64,000 nt of DNA, taken from NCBI GenBank assembly GCA_963675135.1, contig OY776133.1:35179494-35243493 (forward strand), given 5' to 3'. Numbering within the stretch: position 1 is the stretch's first letter; the number at the start of each line of letters is the position of its first letter. The notes below the pieces were generated by a model, which was given only the letters and a program-made list of their open reading frames with translations, was not told where the DNA came from and searched no databases. Position numbers and translations under genes: made by a program. Positions 34,851-45,987 of this stretch are shown one piece after another. This DNA is from Galeopsis tetrahit (lineage: Eukaryota > Streptophyta > Magnoliopsida > Lamiales > Lamiaceae).

Positions 34851-35486
34851 TGCAAATTGTTAGATGTAAGAGTTGAACACTAGACCTCAACATAAAAAAA
34901 ACTATTTTCAACTGTTTAAACTACATAAATTATTATACATGTTTTTCGCGTATTTTATTTTTATTATCAATCCTACCAATTTTTTCGCTTATAAGGAATT
35001 GAGTGTACAAGAGACTTACCCAACACAGTATATGTATAAGCAAAAATTAAATAATTAATTAAATTAAAATGAAGAAAAAATAGATAGGTAGGAACCTATG
35101 ATATAAGCAAGTCCACAGTAAAGCCAGAACAGCCGGGGCCTCCTTGGATCCAAATAATAAGAGGATCATTTTCAGGGCTTCTTTCTGACTCTACAAAGTA
35201 GTAGAATACTTGTAGGTCTTGTGATTCTCCCACGCCTATATATCTAATTTATTTTACAACACAACTGGTTAATTAGTATATATACGTACATTTCAACAAA
35301 CAAAATAATCAAGAAAAAAATGAATGAATACCCAGTTTCAAGGTTGAAGGGAAGTTTTCCTGGGAAACCAGGAAGATATTCAACTACAGAGTATTGTGCC
35401 AAAACCATATGCCTACACAAACCCATTAGCACGAGTATGAGTATTAGCCTCAAAATCAAATGCGCCGCCGACATCTTTCTTGGCAT

Positions 35487-36172
35487 AAAAATTGAGAGAG
35501 AGAAAAGCAGAGCAAATTGATTTAATAATGTATATGTGAAATATGTCCTCTCCTCAACTCAATAATGTATACTCCATTTGCACGTTTTACATTTTTTTGT
35601 CCTATGTCAATTGTGTAGTACAAACACTTATAAAATGTAAGAAATATTTACATATTTATTATAAATTATTTACTCTTTTAAAATTTTCATTTAAACATCT
35701 TTTACTTACACGTTAAAATGTGTACTTGTTTTTTACACAATAATAAAAAATAAAAAAAACAAAGTTGAAAAATTAAAACATCCCTTTAAATATATAATAA
35801 TTTATTACTTTTAATAAGAATAAACATTTTCAACATTAAAACATATATAAAAAGTAAAAGTTAAAAAAAAAAATGAGACGAGTGGAATGTAAGTTTAATC
35901 ATATATTCCACACATAATGGGCAGGTAAAAAAATTAGCAATCAACAATTCAACATCATTAACGTATGGTTAATTTGCATTTTTAGGAATGACAATTGTTA
36001 CTATTGGTATGGACAAAAAATGAAAAATAATTATTTGTTATTATTACGATTTATGGTTGAAATTATTATTATTATTAAATATTATAGTATTATTATATAA
36101 TAATATATAAAAAAAATTATTGTTGACTGTTTAATTACTATTATCAAATAATAAATATTTTCATAATTATTA
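35487..36172 (-). other. Upstream region of the SCPL locus
   Basis: Very AT-rich, no frame. As 5' flank of the minus-strand gene it should contain the promoter, but no TATA box stands out from the background. Confidence 0.35.
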
Positions 36173-36436
36173 CTCCTTCCGTCCCACTATAGGTTTCCAA
36201 CTTTCCTTTTATGATGTTCCACAATAAGTTACTCATTTCATTTTTTTTCTATTTTTATCATATGATTTTCTCTCTGTCAATCATATCACTTATACTTTAT
36301 CTATTATTTTATTTTACACCATCTAATACTCATCTATTATTTCCTCTCTCACCATCACATCACTTGTACTATACATATTATTTAATCATATTTCTTAATC
36401 AAAACAACCAAGGAAACTTATAGCAGGACGGGGGAG
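36173..36436. mobile_element. Stowaway-type MITE 3
   Basis: 264 bp; ends CTCCTTCCGTCCCACTATAG and, reversed, CTCCCCCGTCCTGCTATAAG, flanked by TA. Noncoding. About 690 bp upstream of the SCPL start codon. Confidence 0.92.
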
Positions 36437-36646
36437 TAATTTTTTAACTGTATGTATTATTATTTTTTTTTTAATTTATTATTATATATTAAATTATTAT
36501 TTCATTTTTTTAATTTACTACTTTTATTATTGATTTTAAAATTTTTATTATTGATTATATTTTATTATTTATTTAATAATCATAATATTAAATTATTAAT
36601 ATTATTAAAAGTGAAAAATAATATTGTGAAAATAAAATAAATAATA

Positions 36647-36938
36647 CTCCTTCCGTTCAATTTTATTATGCCCACTTCTCCGGGCACGGGTTTTAATGAA
36701 TATTGATTAGTTTATGTATAAAGTAGATACGTTGGGGGTATGATGGGATGTTGTGGGGTCCATTTATAGGTAAAGTTATTCTTTATGAATAAAGTTAGTG
36801 GCAATTTGAGTAAATAAGTGATGGTTGGAGTGTGGAGATAAAGTAGTGTGAATAGTATTATTTTTAAAAAGGGAATGTGCATAATAAAATTGGACAACTA
36901 AAAAAGAAAAGTGGGAATAATGAAATATGACGGAGGGA
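36647..36938. mobile_element. Stowaway-type MITE 4
   Basis: 292 bp; ends CTCCTTCCGTTCAATTTTAT and, reversed, CTCCCTCCGTCATATTTCAT, flanked by TA. Noncoding. Confidence 0.92.
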
Positions 36939-37031
36939 GTAATATTTTACAGCATATAATAATAATAATTAAGAAAAATTAAAAAACCATGAGAGAGAGA
37001 GAGTAGCCTGTCTTACTATTTTATATTAATA

Positions 37032-37222
37032 CTCCCTCCGTCCACCAAATGTAGTCTCATTGAGGAGGGGCATAAGTTTTAAGAAAAATGTAGATAAAGT
37101 AAGGGTATTATAGGGTATTAAGTGATGGTTGAAGGGTGATAGTTTCCATAAAGTGTATGAAACTACATTTGGTGGACAAAGAATATAAGACAAATTAGAC
37201 TATTTTTAATGGACGGAGGGAG
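37032..37222. mobile_element. Stowaway-type MITE 5
   Basis: 191 bp; ends CTCCCTCCGTCCACCAAATG and, reversed, CTCCCTCCGTCCATTAAAAA, flanked by TA (37030-37031, 37223-37224). It lies exactly at the left edge of the block duplicated at 61472. Its inner sequence resembles MITE 1 read in the opposite sense. Confidence 0.92.
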
Positions 37223-37799
37223 TATAATGCAATACTAATGTATACTCTGTCGGAATACATTTAAAAAAAAAAAAACATTGTTCTCGTTACTATTTAAATA
37301 TTTATTAAAAATTGTTTATGTGAGTGTTTAATGCAAATTGGGACCAATCTCGCAACGTGCATTGGTGGAGCAACTGGGGCCCGCCCGCGTGAATCAATGG
37401 TCTTTGTAATTGTGGGTGTTTAATGCAAATTGGGACCAATCAATGCATCACATGGGTTGTAAAAGTGGTCCTCCAGTCCGGACAACCATATTTCATTCAA
37501 GGCTGGTTGATTTCAGTATTTTAGTATAATTATCTTTCCTCTCAAATAATTGTGCAATTGAATTAAAATTTCAGCTCTAGTTTTTTTTCAAGGTAAGAAA
37601 TTCGATAGACATAAAAATAACAACGGATTAAAGCACACACCTATCATCATAACCTGGTCCTAACACTCCTAACCAGCAAAAGAAACTGCTCCAGAAATTT
37701 ATGATAAAATTTAATTTTTAGCTTGATTTGGATTGTTTATTCTATTGTTAGTGTCTTGATTAGATTATTGTATATTTGATTGATCAATTACATGATTTC
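37223..37799 (+). repeat. Left part of a duplicated block (partner 61472-62046)
   Basis: No gene. The sequence from GCAATACTAATGTATACTC to CATGATTTC is repeated nearly base for base at 61472-62046, including GGGGCCCGCCCGCGTG. The copies separate here only because copia C inserted at 37800. Confidence 0.9.
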
Positions 37800-38024
37800 T
37801 ATTGGAAGATATGCTTCAAATATATTGAGATATGCTGAATATATTTGAATGGATTAGATTTGGTTTACGTATATATTATTTACAAGATATATTCCTCCCT
37901 TATTTTACGGTGAAAAGGGGTGAAAAGGGTTTCTCTTGTATATATAAATATTGTTATGCTGCGGCACTTTCAGAACCAATGAGAAAACTAATTCTTTATG
38001 CGCATATTTCATTCGATCTTAACA
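37800..38024 (+). repeat. 5' LTR of copia C
   Basis: 225 bp, TATTGGAAGATATG...CGATCTTAACA. A TATA-like TTGTATATATAAATATTG lies near 37936-37953. Confidence 0.93.
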
Positions 38025-38037
38025 TGGCATCAGAGCC
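38025..38037 (+). promoter_or_regulatory. Primer-binding site of copia C
   Basis: TGGCATCAGAGCC right after the LTR, one base off the tRNA-iMet complement TGGTATCAGAGCC. Confidence 0.88.
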
Positions 38038-38100
38038 AAAAACCTGGTAATCTAATCAAAATTTTAAAATCGGCAAGTTACGAATTTCGCCGGCCAATCA

Positions 38101-41100
38101 ATGACGGATGGCAACAAAACCAGTGGCAGCGGTTCTGTTCCAGGCCTTTCGAATGATCAATTGCAGAGGCTCACGGAATTTATGGGCGTGATAAGGGATG
38201 ACAACGCCGAATTGTCCATTGAGCCGACAGCAAATATGGCAGGAACACTGCCATTTAGTTCTCAATCATGGGTGATTGACTCCGGGGCAACCGAACATAT
38301 TTCTTGTGTAGTTAATGGATTACTTAACATGGTGATGAAAAATTGTGAACCATCAGTAAGAATTCCCAATGGTGAATCAATTCCGGTTCAAGGTGTTGGA
38401 AGTGTTGATCTTGGGAACGGGTTAAAACTTAGTCGTGCCCTCTATATACCGCAATTTCATTGCAATCTTTTATCTGTTGGTCGAATCACAAAAGAATTAA
38501 ATTGTGTTTTCACCTTCTTTTCGGATTTTTGCATCTTGCAGGACTTACCCTCGAGGACTTTGATTGGAGTGGGTAGACATCGTGATGGTCTCTACTACAT
38601 GGAGCCTTTGTTAACGAAGGGGGCAATTCTAGCAGTCTTTGGTAATCCAGAATTATGGCATAGACGATTGGGTCATGCCTCGGATGGAAAATTACAGCAT
38701 ATTAATTGTTTGAAGGGGTATAAGAACAATCTTTCTTTCTGTGATTCGTGTGTTCGAGCTAAACAAACCCGCTTACCTTTTCCTATTAGCACCACCACTA
38801 CTTCGCATTGTTTTGAGTTGATTCATTGTGATATTTGGGGTCCTTATAGATGTGATACCTTTAGTGGAGCCCGTTATTTTTTATCAATTGTTGATGATCA
38901 TAGTAGAGGTGTTTGGGTATTTCTTGTGCGTCAAAAGTCTGAGGTCACGGCTGCCCTTATTGATTTCATTAATATGGTTCACACACAATTCAATAAACAT
39001 GTTAAGAGGGTTCGCTCGGATAATGGAGTCGAGTTTAAGGCCTCAACATTGATTAATTTTTATGCAACTAATGGGATATTGTTGGAGAATTCTTGCACAG
39101 ATACTCCGCAGCAGAATGGAGTTGTGGAACGAAAGCACCGTCATATATTAGAAGTTGCCAGAGCTCTTCGTTTTGAGTCTGGATTACCGATTGAATTTTG
39201 GGGAGAATGCATTTTGACTGCAGTATACATCATAAATCGCCTACCTTCGCCTATCATTGGAAACAAATCACCATATGAAGTTTTATTTCAAAATCCTCCC
39301 ATTTACGATCATCTTAGAGTATTTGGTTGTTTAGTATACGCCCATGAGAATCGACGGAAGGATAAGTTTGATGAAAGAGGTAGTGCATGCGTGTTCGTGG
39401 GTTACCCAAATGGACAAAAGGCGTATCGTGTATTTGATTTGGAGCGTTGAAAGTTTTTTAGCTCACGTGACGTCACTTTCGTTGAGCATATATTTCCATT
39501 CAAGGGGGGTGCTGGCGAGATGCCCGACTTAGATTTTGATGATGTTACTCGGGCTGCTTTAGGCCGAGTACGAGCTCCTTCCAGCCATGCACACATGCCA
39601 CTCACAGCACGTCCCTTCATCAGGCGACCACTGCCACATGACCCGATACAGTCTGTCCATCAAGATCAGTTGCCACACAAACCTAATATAGTCGTACTGG
39701 ACAATGCGCCGACTGTCGCCCCTCCTGTTCCTTCAGCACCGACGGTTGAGTGTCGGGTTAGTCAACGTACCAAGAAACGTCCTAAGCATTTGGACGCATT
39801 CGACACAACTCTGCCTCCATCTATAGACCACTCACGACCCACTGCCAATTCAGTAGCCTCAACGGTACACCCTTTATCTCATTTCATTACATATGATAAA
39901 TTCTCTCCTGCTCACAAGGCCTTCTTAGCGGCCATCACGTCTCGTGATGAGCCAACTCACTTTTCCCAGGCAATCAAAGACCCATTATGGCGCGAAGCCA
40001 TGGAAAAGGAAATTCGTGCATTGGAAGCAAATAAGACTTGGATTATAACTGATTTACCTCCCGGAAAGAAGGTTGTTGGATCGAAGTGGGTATATAAGAT
40101 CAAGTACAAACCTAATGGAGAGGTGGAAAGGTATAAAGCTCGTTTGGTAGCCAAGGGTTTTACTCAAATTGAAGGAGTCGACTTTCATGAAACATTCGCC
40201 CCCGTGGCGAAACTTGTCACAGTCCGTTGTATGCTAAGTGTTGCAGCAAAGCGGAATTGGGAAGTTCACCAACTTGACGTCAACAATGCCTTTTTACACG
40301 GAGATTTGCATGAAAATGTTTACATGCGTATGCCGCAGGGTTTTGCAAAAGAAGGTGATTCTCGAGTTTGCAAGCTTCAAAAGTCCATCTATGGCCTTCG
40401 CCAAGCTTCCCGAAATTGGTACGAAAAATTCACTCGTGCTCTTACAAATATTGGTTTCCGACAATCCCGAGCCGATCATTCCCTCTTTATTTATCGAAAA
40501 GGGACCACTTACGTTTCCGCACTCATTTATGTTGATGATGTACTCCTTGCTGGGAATGATCCCACCCATATTGCTTTTGTTAAACGACACTTGGATGAGA
40601 AATTTAGCATTAAAGACTTGGGAACGCTCAAATATTTTTTGGGAATCGAGGTCGCCCGTTCCCCCGAAGGTTTTGTGTTAAGCCAACGAAAATATGCTCT
40701 TGATATTCTTGAAGAAAGTGGTTTGCAAGGTTGTCGCCCTAGTGCTTTTCCAATGGAGCAAAACCTTAAACTACGACCGGATGACGATACACCATTTTGT
40801 GATGAAACTCAGTATCGACGTTTAGTTGGACGCCTACTCTATCTCACTGTTACTCGTCCGGACATCGTCCTCCCAGTTAGCCAATTGAGTCAATTCTTAA
40901 GTAAGCCGCGACAAAGTCACCTTATGGCAGTATACCGCGTGCTTCGATACCTCAAGCAAAATCCAGGGCAAGGTATCTTTCTCTCTGCCCATGCGAGTCT
41001 TGATCTTCATGGATACTGCGACGCCGATTGGGCGGGATGTCCTTTCACACGACGATCATCCACGGGATTTTTTATCACACTTGGCGACTCTCCCGTTTCG

Positions 41101-41484
41101 TGGCGTACCAAGAAACAATCTGTTGTGTCTCGATCTTCCGCAGAAGCAGAGTATCGAGCTATGGCAACCACCGTTTGTGAGATAATTTGGTTACGGTGGT
41201 TGTTACACGATTTTGGTGTCCATCAGACCGGCCCCACACCTTTATTTTGTGACAACCAAGCCGCTCGTCACATTGTCGTCAATCCAGTTTTTCATGAACG
41301 AACAAAGCATGTTGAGATGGATTGCTATTTTGTTCGTGAACGTGTGGCGAATGGTGACATAAAGCCTTGCATGATTTCCACAGCTAACCAAATAGCCGAT
41401 ATTTTCACAAAACCTCTTGGTGCCGAACGTTTTCGTTTTCTTCGAAGCAAGTTGGGTGTTCGAGACTTACACACTCCAACTTGA
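38101..41484 (+). pseudogene. Copia C polyprotein: gag stub, protease, integrase, RT, RNase H, one stop
   Basis: The frame opens at ATG 38101. Only about 55 residues precede the protease, and no UBN2 domain or CCHC knuckle is present. Then protease WVIDSGATEHI (about 57-67), H-H-C-C domain (WHRRLGHAS, about 186), and the integrase core with HCDIWGP, RSDNGVEF and the Glu in NGVVERKHRH (residue 343). TGA at 39448-39450 falls between integrase and RT (before KFFSSRDV), and the same frame continues without other break: QLDVNNAFLHGD, LIYVDDVLLAG, RNase H (GYCDADWAG, SSAEAEYRAMA, QIADIFTKPL) to TGA at 41484. All pol catalytic motifs look intact. The stop could be a C-to-T change at a CpG (CGA to TGA). 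Confidence 0.93.
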
Positions 41485-41491
41485 GGGGGAG

Positions 41492-41716
41492 TATTGGAAG
41501 ATATGCTTCAAATATATTGAGATATGCTGAATATATTTGAATGGATTAGATTTGGTTTACGTATATATTATTTACAAGATATATTCCTCCCTTATTTTAC
41601 GGTGAAAAGGGGTGAAAAGGGTTTCTCTTGTATATATAAATATTGTTATGCTGCGGCACTTTCAGAACCAATGAGAAAACTAATTCTTTATGCGCATATT
41701 TCATTCGATCTTAACA
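41492..41716 (+). repeat. 3' LTR of copia C
   Basis: 225 bp; I found no difference from 37800-38024. Confidence 0.93.
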
Positions 41717-42096
41717 ATTTCGATTATTAATTCATATATTGGTGCATGATTATTGCAACGAGAGTTGGATATTCGTAACATGATTATGGATTAGAATAAG
41801 TTATGTAGAACCCCCTTGTTAGTAATTGCTCTCATCAGAGAGACGGATTAGATACCATAAACACTATCTCTAAACAGGTTAGAAAATGAGAGACGCTCTC
41901 ATCAGAGACGGATTAGATACCATAAACACTATCTCTAAACAGGTTAGAAAATGAGAGACGGAATTTGACACTGTATATTCCCGTATCTAAACGATGAACG
42001 ACCCGTTTTATATCCGGTTCTAAAATCCGTTTCAAATGTCGTTCCTAATTAAAAACGACATTTTTTCGTCTCTAAATCCGTATCTAAACGAGGAAC

Positions 42097-42182
42097 ATCC
42101 CAATCCCAAACCCAATCCCGAACCCAAACCCAAACCCAAACCCAAACCCAAACCCAATCCCAATCCCAATCCCAATCCCAAC
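42097..42182 (+). repeat. CCCAAA/CCCAAT hexamer tract
   Basis: About 14 tandem hexamers, CCCAAA in the middle and CCCAAT at the ends, with one CCCGAA. It lies between GAACAT and AACAAGGATCTTG, exactly as in the partner block at 62714-62833. It is not the plant telomere repeat CCCTAAA. Confidence 0.92.
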
Positions 42183-43698
42183 AAGGATCTTGTCTTTACT
42201 TTGCAAACAACGATCCTTTACTTTGAAATCTCCCGCAAACACCTTAGTTTCAGTCTCTATTTTTTTAAAAACTTCTTTGCCGTGCCTTCCACCGAGGATC
42301 TTGCCTTTACTTTGCAAACAACGGTCCATTCATTCATTGTTACTTGTTTGGTCGGTGATGAACATCTACAAACTTGTAATTCAAATGGATTTTTATTTCT
42401 AATGAGGTGTGATCAAACCAATCACATTTGAATAATAGTGTCCCTTTGCTAAGATCCCTTAAATATGGATTATCAACGTCATCTGACCTCACCTCCCCTG
42501 TAATTTAAAATAACTTTAAATTAATTATTTATATATATACACTAACACTAATAATAATAATTCTAATAACACATATTGAATCGGTACTCACATATTTTTG
42601 GAACCATATGAAAAAAATATGTTGAATACTATGTTTGCATTTTGAGATATTTTGTTCTTCTTGTCTTAATTATTGAATATACATCCTAATTCACAAAAAT
42701 ATATTAGGTTGGACTTCTGCACAATTCAATAACACGTGTGTATGTGCAATTTTTTACTCTTCGTCCGTTTGACCAACTCCACACTGAGGTAGGCCTAAAA
42801 CACTTCAAATCCTTAATTTCCCGACATTGTAGGCCTAAAACACCTGAAATCCTTAATTTCCACCCACATTGAGTAGACTCGTTGATCTAACTCCATAATC
42901 CCGTAATCGTCTCACCCATGTAACACTCTATGCTTTTTAATTTAAGTTTATTTTGACACGAAATGATATATTTTTTAAAATTTTGTAAAATTAAATGAAT
43001 TCAATTTCTATAAATTAGATAACTTATTGTATCTCTTCCAAACAACTTTTAGACTAATTTGTATTACTTCTAAACAACTTTTAGACTAATTTAGTAAAAT
43101 TAAATGAAACAACTTTTAGACTAACTTGTATCACTTCCAAACAATGACTTTTACAATTAGCAATGCTTCACGTATTTATACTTTTTCTAAATGGATGATA
43201 TAATTTTTTTTAATCTAAAACTTTTTAAAAAATACTATACAAATTTCTTTATAAGTTTTAATAGTCAAGATATTTAAAAACTTTTAAAAATTATTAAATG
43301 ACACCATACACCTCCTTTTTTTAATCTAAGACATCATACAAAATTGATATATGATTAGAGAATCAATTCTTGGAATATTTTCATTAGAGAATCAATTAAT
43401 ATATATATTGTCATATGGAATTGAAGATATAATATAATATTATTATTATAATATGTATGACTATCCTAAAATATATTACATAGTATTATTCTAACATTTA
43501 TTTTTATCCGATACATAGAAAAGATATATTAATTGATTTTTTTATTTTTACTATTTATTAATTATAAAAGAGTAATAAATTAATTAATATAACTCAATTC
43601 ACCCGTCCATATTCTCAATTCTCTCTCTATATATATATAAGGATTTCTATCTCCCAAATTACCTCTAAAAAAAAAAGAATTCACTCTCTCAAGAAAAT

Positions 43699-43701
<3 letters not shown>
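42183..43701. other. Noncoding interior of the CACTA element
   Basis: No gene. Two CTTTACTTTGCAAACAACG blocks (about 42196 and 42308) and the repeated words AGGCCTAAAACAC (42792, 42830) and AACAACTTTTAGACTAA (43034-43130) give local repetition. The rest is AT-rich and partly mirrored, in inverse sense, at 52380-53050. Confidence 0.5.

Positions 43702-43729
<28 letters not shown>
43702..43729. repeat. (CT)n microsatellite
   Basis: About 14 CT units. It precedes a short less AT-rich leader-like stretch with several GTCGTC words (about 43735-43890), perhaps captured untranslated sequence. Confidence 0.95.
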
Positions 43730-44543
43730 AGTGTCCTACAGTTTCGGTTTCAAATACTCCTCGTGTGGCATCACTAGTAACTTACGAGGAAAGGGCGCGT
43801 CGTTGTTCACTCAGACCTCCAATTGAGGATCCTCGTGTACACAGGATACCTCCTCATGTCGTGTCGTCTCCCTATTGTGTCGTCGCCTTTTCCTTTGTCT
43901 TTAAGTTTATTTTTTGAACAATTTAATGGTTTGTTTCTTTATTTTAGAGATGGTTAGATTTTGTATCACAAATTTCGTGTACCACCTTGTCTCCTTTTAT
44001 ATCGGGGAGAAAAAATTGACTGTTTAGAGACGGTGTTATACGTATCTAATCCGTATCTAAAACTCTCGAAACTGAAAGTCGCGTATCTAATTTGTATCTA
44101 AAACTCTTGAAACTAAAAGCCGTATCTAATTTGTTTATAATGAGAGACGGTTTTATTTTCGGTTTCAAATCTCGATTTTTTAACAAATCCGTATCTATTA
44201 GAGACGGATTAGGTGTCCGTCTCAAAATTTCGGTATCAAATCAAGCTTTTTTTGTAGTGGAATTAAACGTCCAAGTTAGATTTTGAATCGATTCTCATAT
44301 AATGAAGTATGTTCGAACACTCTCGCTCACAATTTGATATTAATTTTACTTGTTTTTCTTGATTATTATCTATTTTATTGATTTTTGCATTTAATTTCAA
44401 TCGCATAAACCATGTTTTTCATGACTATAATTACGTGACGACGTATAACACTAATGTTACACTTGTAAACTAGTTTCGTGAATCAATAATTTAAACGAAC
44501 ATTTACTATTATTAAAAGGATCTTCTTACACTTGAAATATAAG

Positions 44544-45882
44544 TGTTGATGTTGTACATGTGATGTTTATTTTGATCCAACATTCCTGACAACTCTGTTT
44601 GTCGAGTGTTGTACAAAATGTTCCATCACTTTGGTCAACATCATAATTTGCCCTTTCTCCTAACACTAACTCCAATTTTAGATGTTGTTCTTAATGTCCT
44701 TTTATGCAGGTCAAGCGGTGGCATAAATACAAGGAGTGAGAAGTTAAGAGCATGCATGGTGATTCCTACTTTTAAGGAGTTTGTGGAGGAGGTTATAGAT
44801 CATATAAAAACTAATCTATGAAGGTTGCATGTAGTTGAAAACGTGGTCAATTAATAGAGGACTAATGCAATAGTATGATAGATTGTTGTAGACCCAATCA
44901 ACATATGTATCATACTTATTTCGTCTAGGAGATTATATGTATAGACCTAAAAGGTAGGTAGTTTCATATAGTCAATTAGATTTTTCAAACCTTTCTAAAA
45001 GGTTGTTGCTGATGCTGTACCCGTGATGTGCAGAATGTTCCATCACTTTGGTCAACATCATAATTCGCCTAACTCCGAATTTTCTATGTTGTTTGTAATG
45101 TTCCTTTGATGCAGTTAGAAGATGCGGACGTGTCCAGGTCATGCAAATTGCATAAGGAGTGAGAGAATTGCAAGCACAAATGGAAGTTACCTTATTTTAA
45201 GGAGTTAAGGGGAAGTTACATAGATCATGTGATCTATGGGAGTTGAAGGCTGACGAAATTTATCTATAAATGGTTGTCTTCAATGTTTCAACGGGAGAAG
45301 AAAGAAGACACATTCATTACTAAATCTATCGAGTGCTTAGTGCATTTAGCTTTAGGAAAATCTGTGATTCTTCTCCATGGTAGATCATGTAAAAATCGAT
45401 CTACATGATGTTGGGGAAGTAGGATTTGAAGCCTATAAAAAAGATCTTGCCTCAATACAAGATAGACAAGAGAGAAAGCTAAACTAGATTACTAGTCTAT
45501 GGAATGCGCAACGCTTCTAGTTAGGAATATTATTTGTTCTTTCTTGTAGATTAGCACACACTTATAAACCCGAATACTTGTGTGCTTAATCATTGTCTTT
45601 TTACTAGAATTTTATGTTAGATCTATAAGGGAGATAGTTTCATATTTTCTAGTAATCTTTTCAAACTCATTCGAGTTGTAGTTGTTCAAAACCTTACGCG
45701 GTTGTTGATTTGCTTCACTGATATTATAATTAATATAAGTGATTCGTGTAGATTATTTTTAATCTACACAAATTTTGAATATTCTGTTGTTTCGTGCATT
45801 TTAGTTTCCGCTGCCAAATGTTGTTTGGATAGTGCCAACACAACAGACAACACCTCTGATTTCGCACGCACACACACTTTCA
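44544..45882 (+). repeat. 5' LTR of the deleted SIRE-like element
   Basis: Starts TGTTGATG. It contains two copies of the block AATGTTCCATCACTTTGGTC (44618 and 45029), so the U3 itself holds a diverged internal duplication. The end is near 45876-45882, just before the primer-binding site. Confidence 0.88.
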
Positions 45883-45987
45883 GTTGGTATCAGAGTCAAC
45901 TACTTGATACACTAAGTAGAGATTCTTGCTTAGAGTGTGTATATTGCAATGTAATATTCGCGTTCTCCTGCACTTAGACCTTATATT

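Larger units (their letters stand above)
31738..35486 (-). pseudogene. Serine carboxypeptidase-like (SCPL) gene, 14 exons, two frameshifts
   Basis: Exons on the minus strand: 35332-35486, 35096-35243, 33833-33906, 33626-33754, 33449-33551, 33285-33322, about 33101-33191, 32913-32999, 32688-32840, 32514-32585, 32284-32414, 32051-32164, 31914-31968, 31738-31821. Together about 478 codons, the usual SCPL length. Exon 1 encodes a hydrophobic signal peptide (ILRLILILVLMGLC), so the product would be secreted or vacuolar. Family motifs: GGPGCSG oxyanion site, NIIFIDQPVGTGF, nucleophile Ser in AGDSFGG, Asp in SGDLDMGAPH, His in GAGHTAPEYLP. Plant relatives hydrolyse peptides or transfer acyl groups from glucose esters. 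Exon 2 lacks one base after GGPGCSGFT and exon 7 has lost bases before DELY, giving TGA; the exon 7 donor is also unclear. Either a recent pseudogene or sequence errors. Confidence 0.85.
37800..41716 (+). mobile_element. Copia element C, very recent insertion, almost no gag
   Basis: 3917 bp, 225-bp LTRs that I read as identical, the target duplication ATTTC on both sides (37795-37799, 41717-41721), a primer site and a polypurine tract (TTGAGGGGGAG, 41481-41491). The paralogous block has the unoccupied site with one ATTTC at 62042-62046. It is about 1 kb shorter than copia A because nearly all of gag is missing, so its mobilisation would have needed Gag from another element. Confidence 0.95.
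41840..44259. mobile_element. CACTA-type element, right end intact, left end lost
   Basis: The right end at 44259 reads, on the minus strand, CACTACAAAAAAAGC and soon ATTTTGAGACGGACACC, matching the left end of the 51961 element (same family, opposite sense). Blocks such as GAGACGGATTAGATACCATA and TCTCTAAACAGGTTAG (41840-41960) match the other terminal region of that family (59060-59150 reversed). The left terminal repeat is missing. The inner part has a CCCAAA/CCCAAT hexamer tract, AT-rich sequence mirrored at 52380-52600, and a CT repeat. No transposase; the short frames over the hexamer tract are artefacts of the repeat. Confidence 0.75.

Noticed and set aside
37832..38050. Small plus-strand frame repeated at 41524-41730
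   Set aside because: It is LTR sequence of copia C read in one frame.
42097..42182. Interstitial telomere repeat
   Set aside because: The unit is CCCAAA/CCCAAT, not CCCTAAA or its known variants.
44606..44821. Small plus-strand frame repeated at 49982-50197
   Set aside because: Both copies lie in the U3 of the two LTRs; conservation follows from LTR identity, not from coding.
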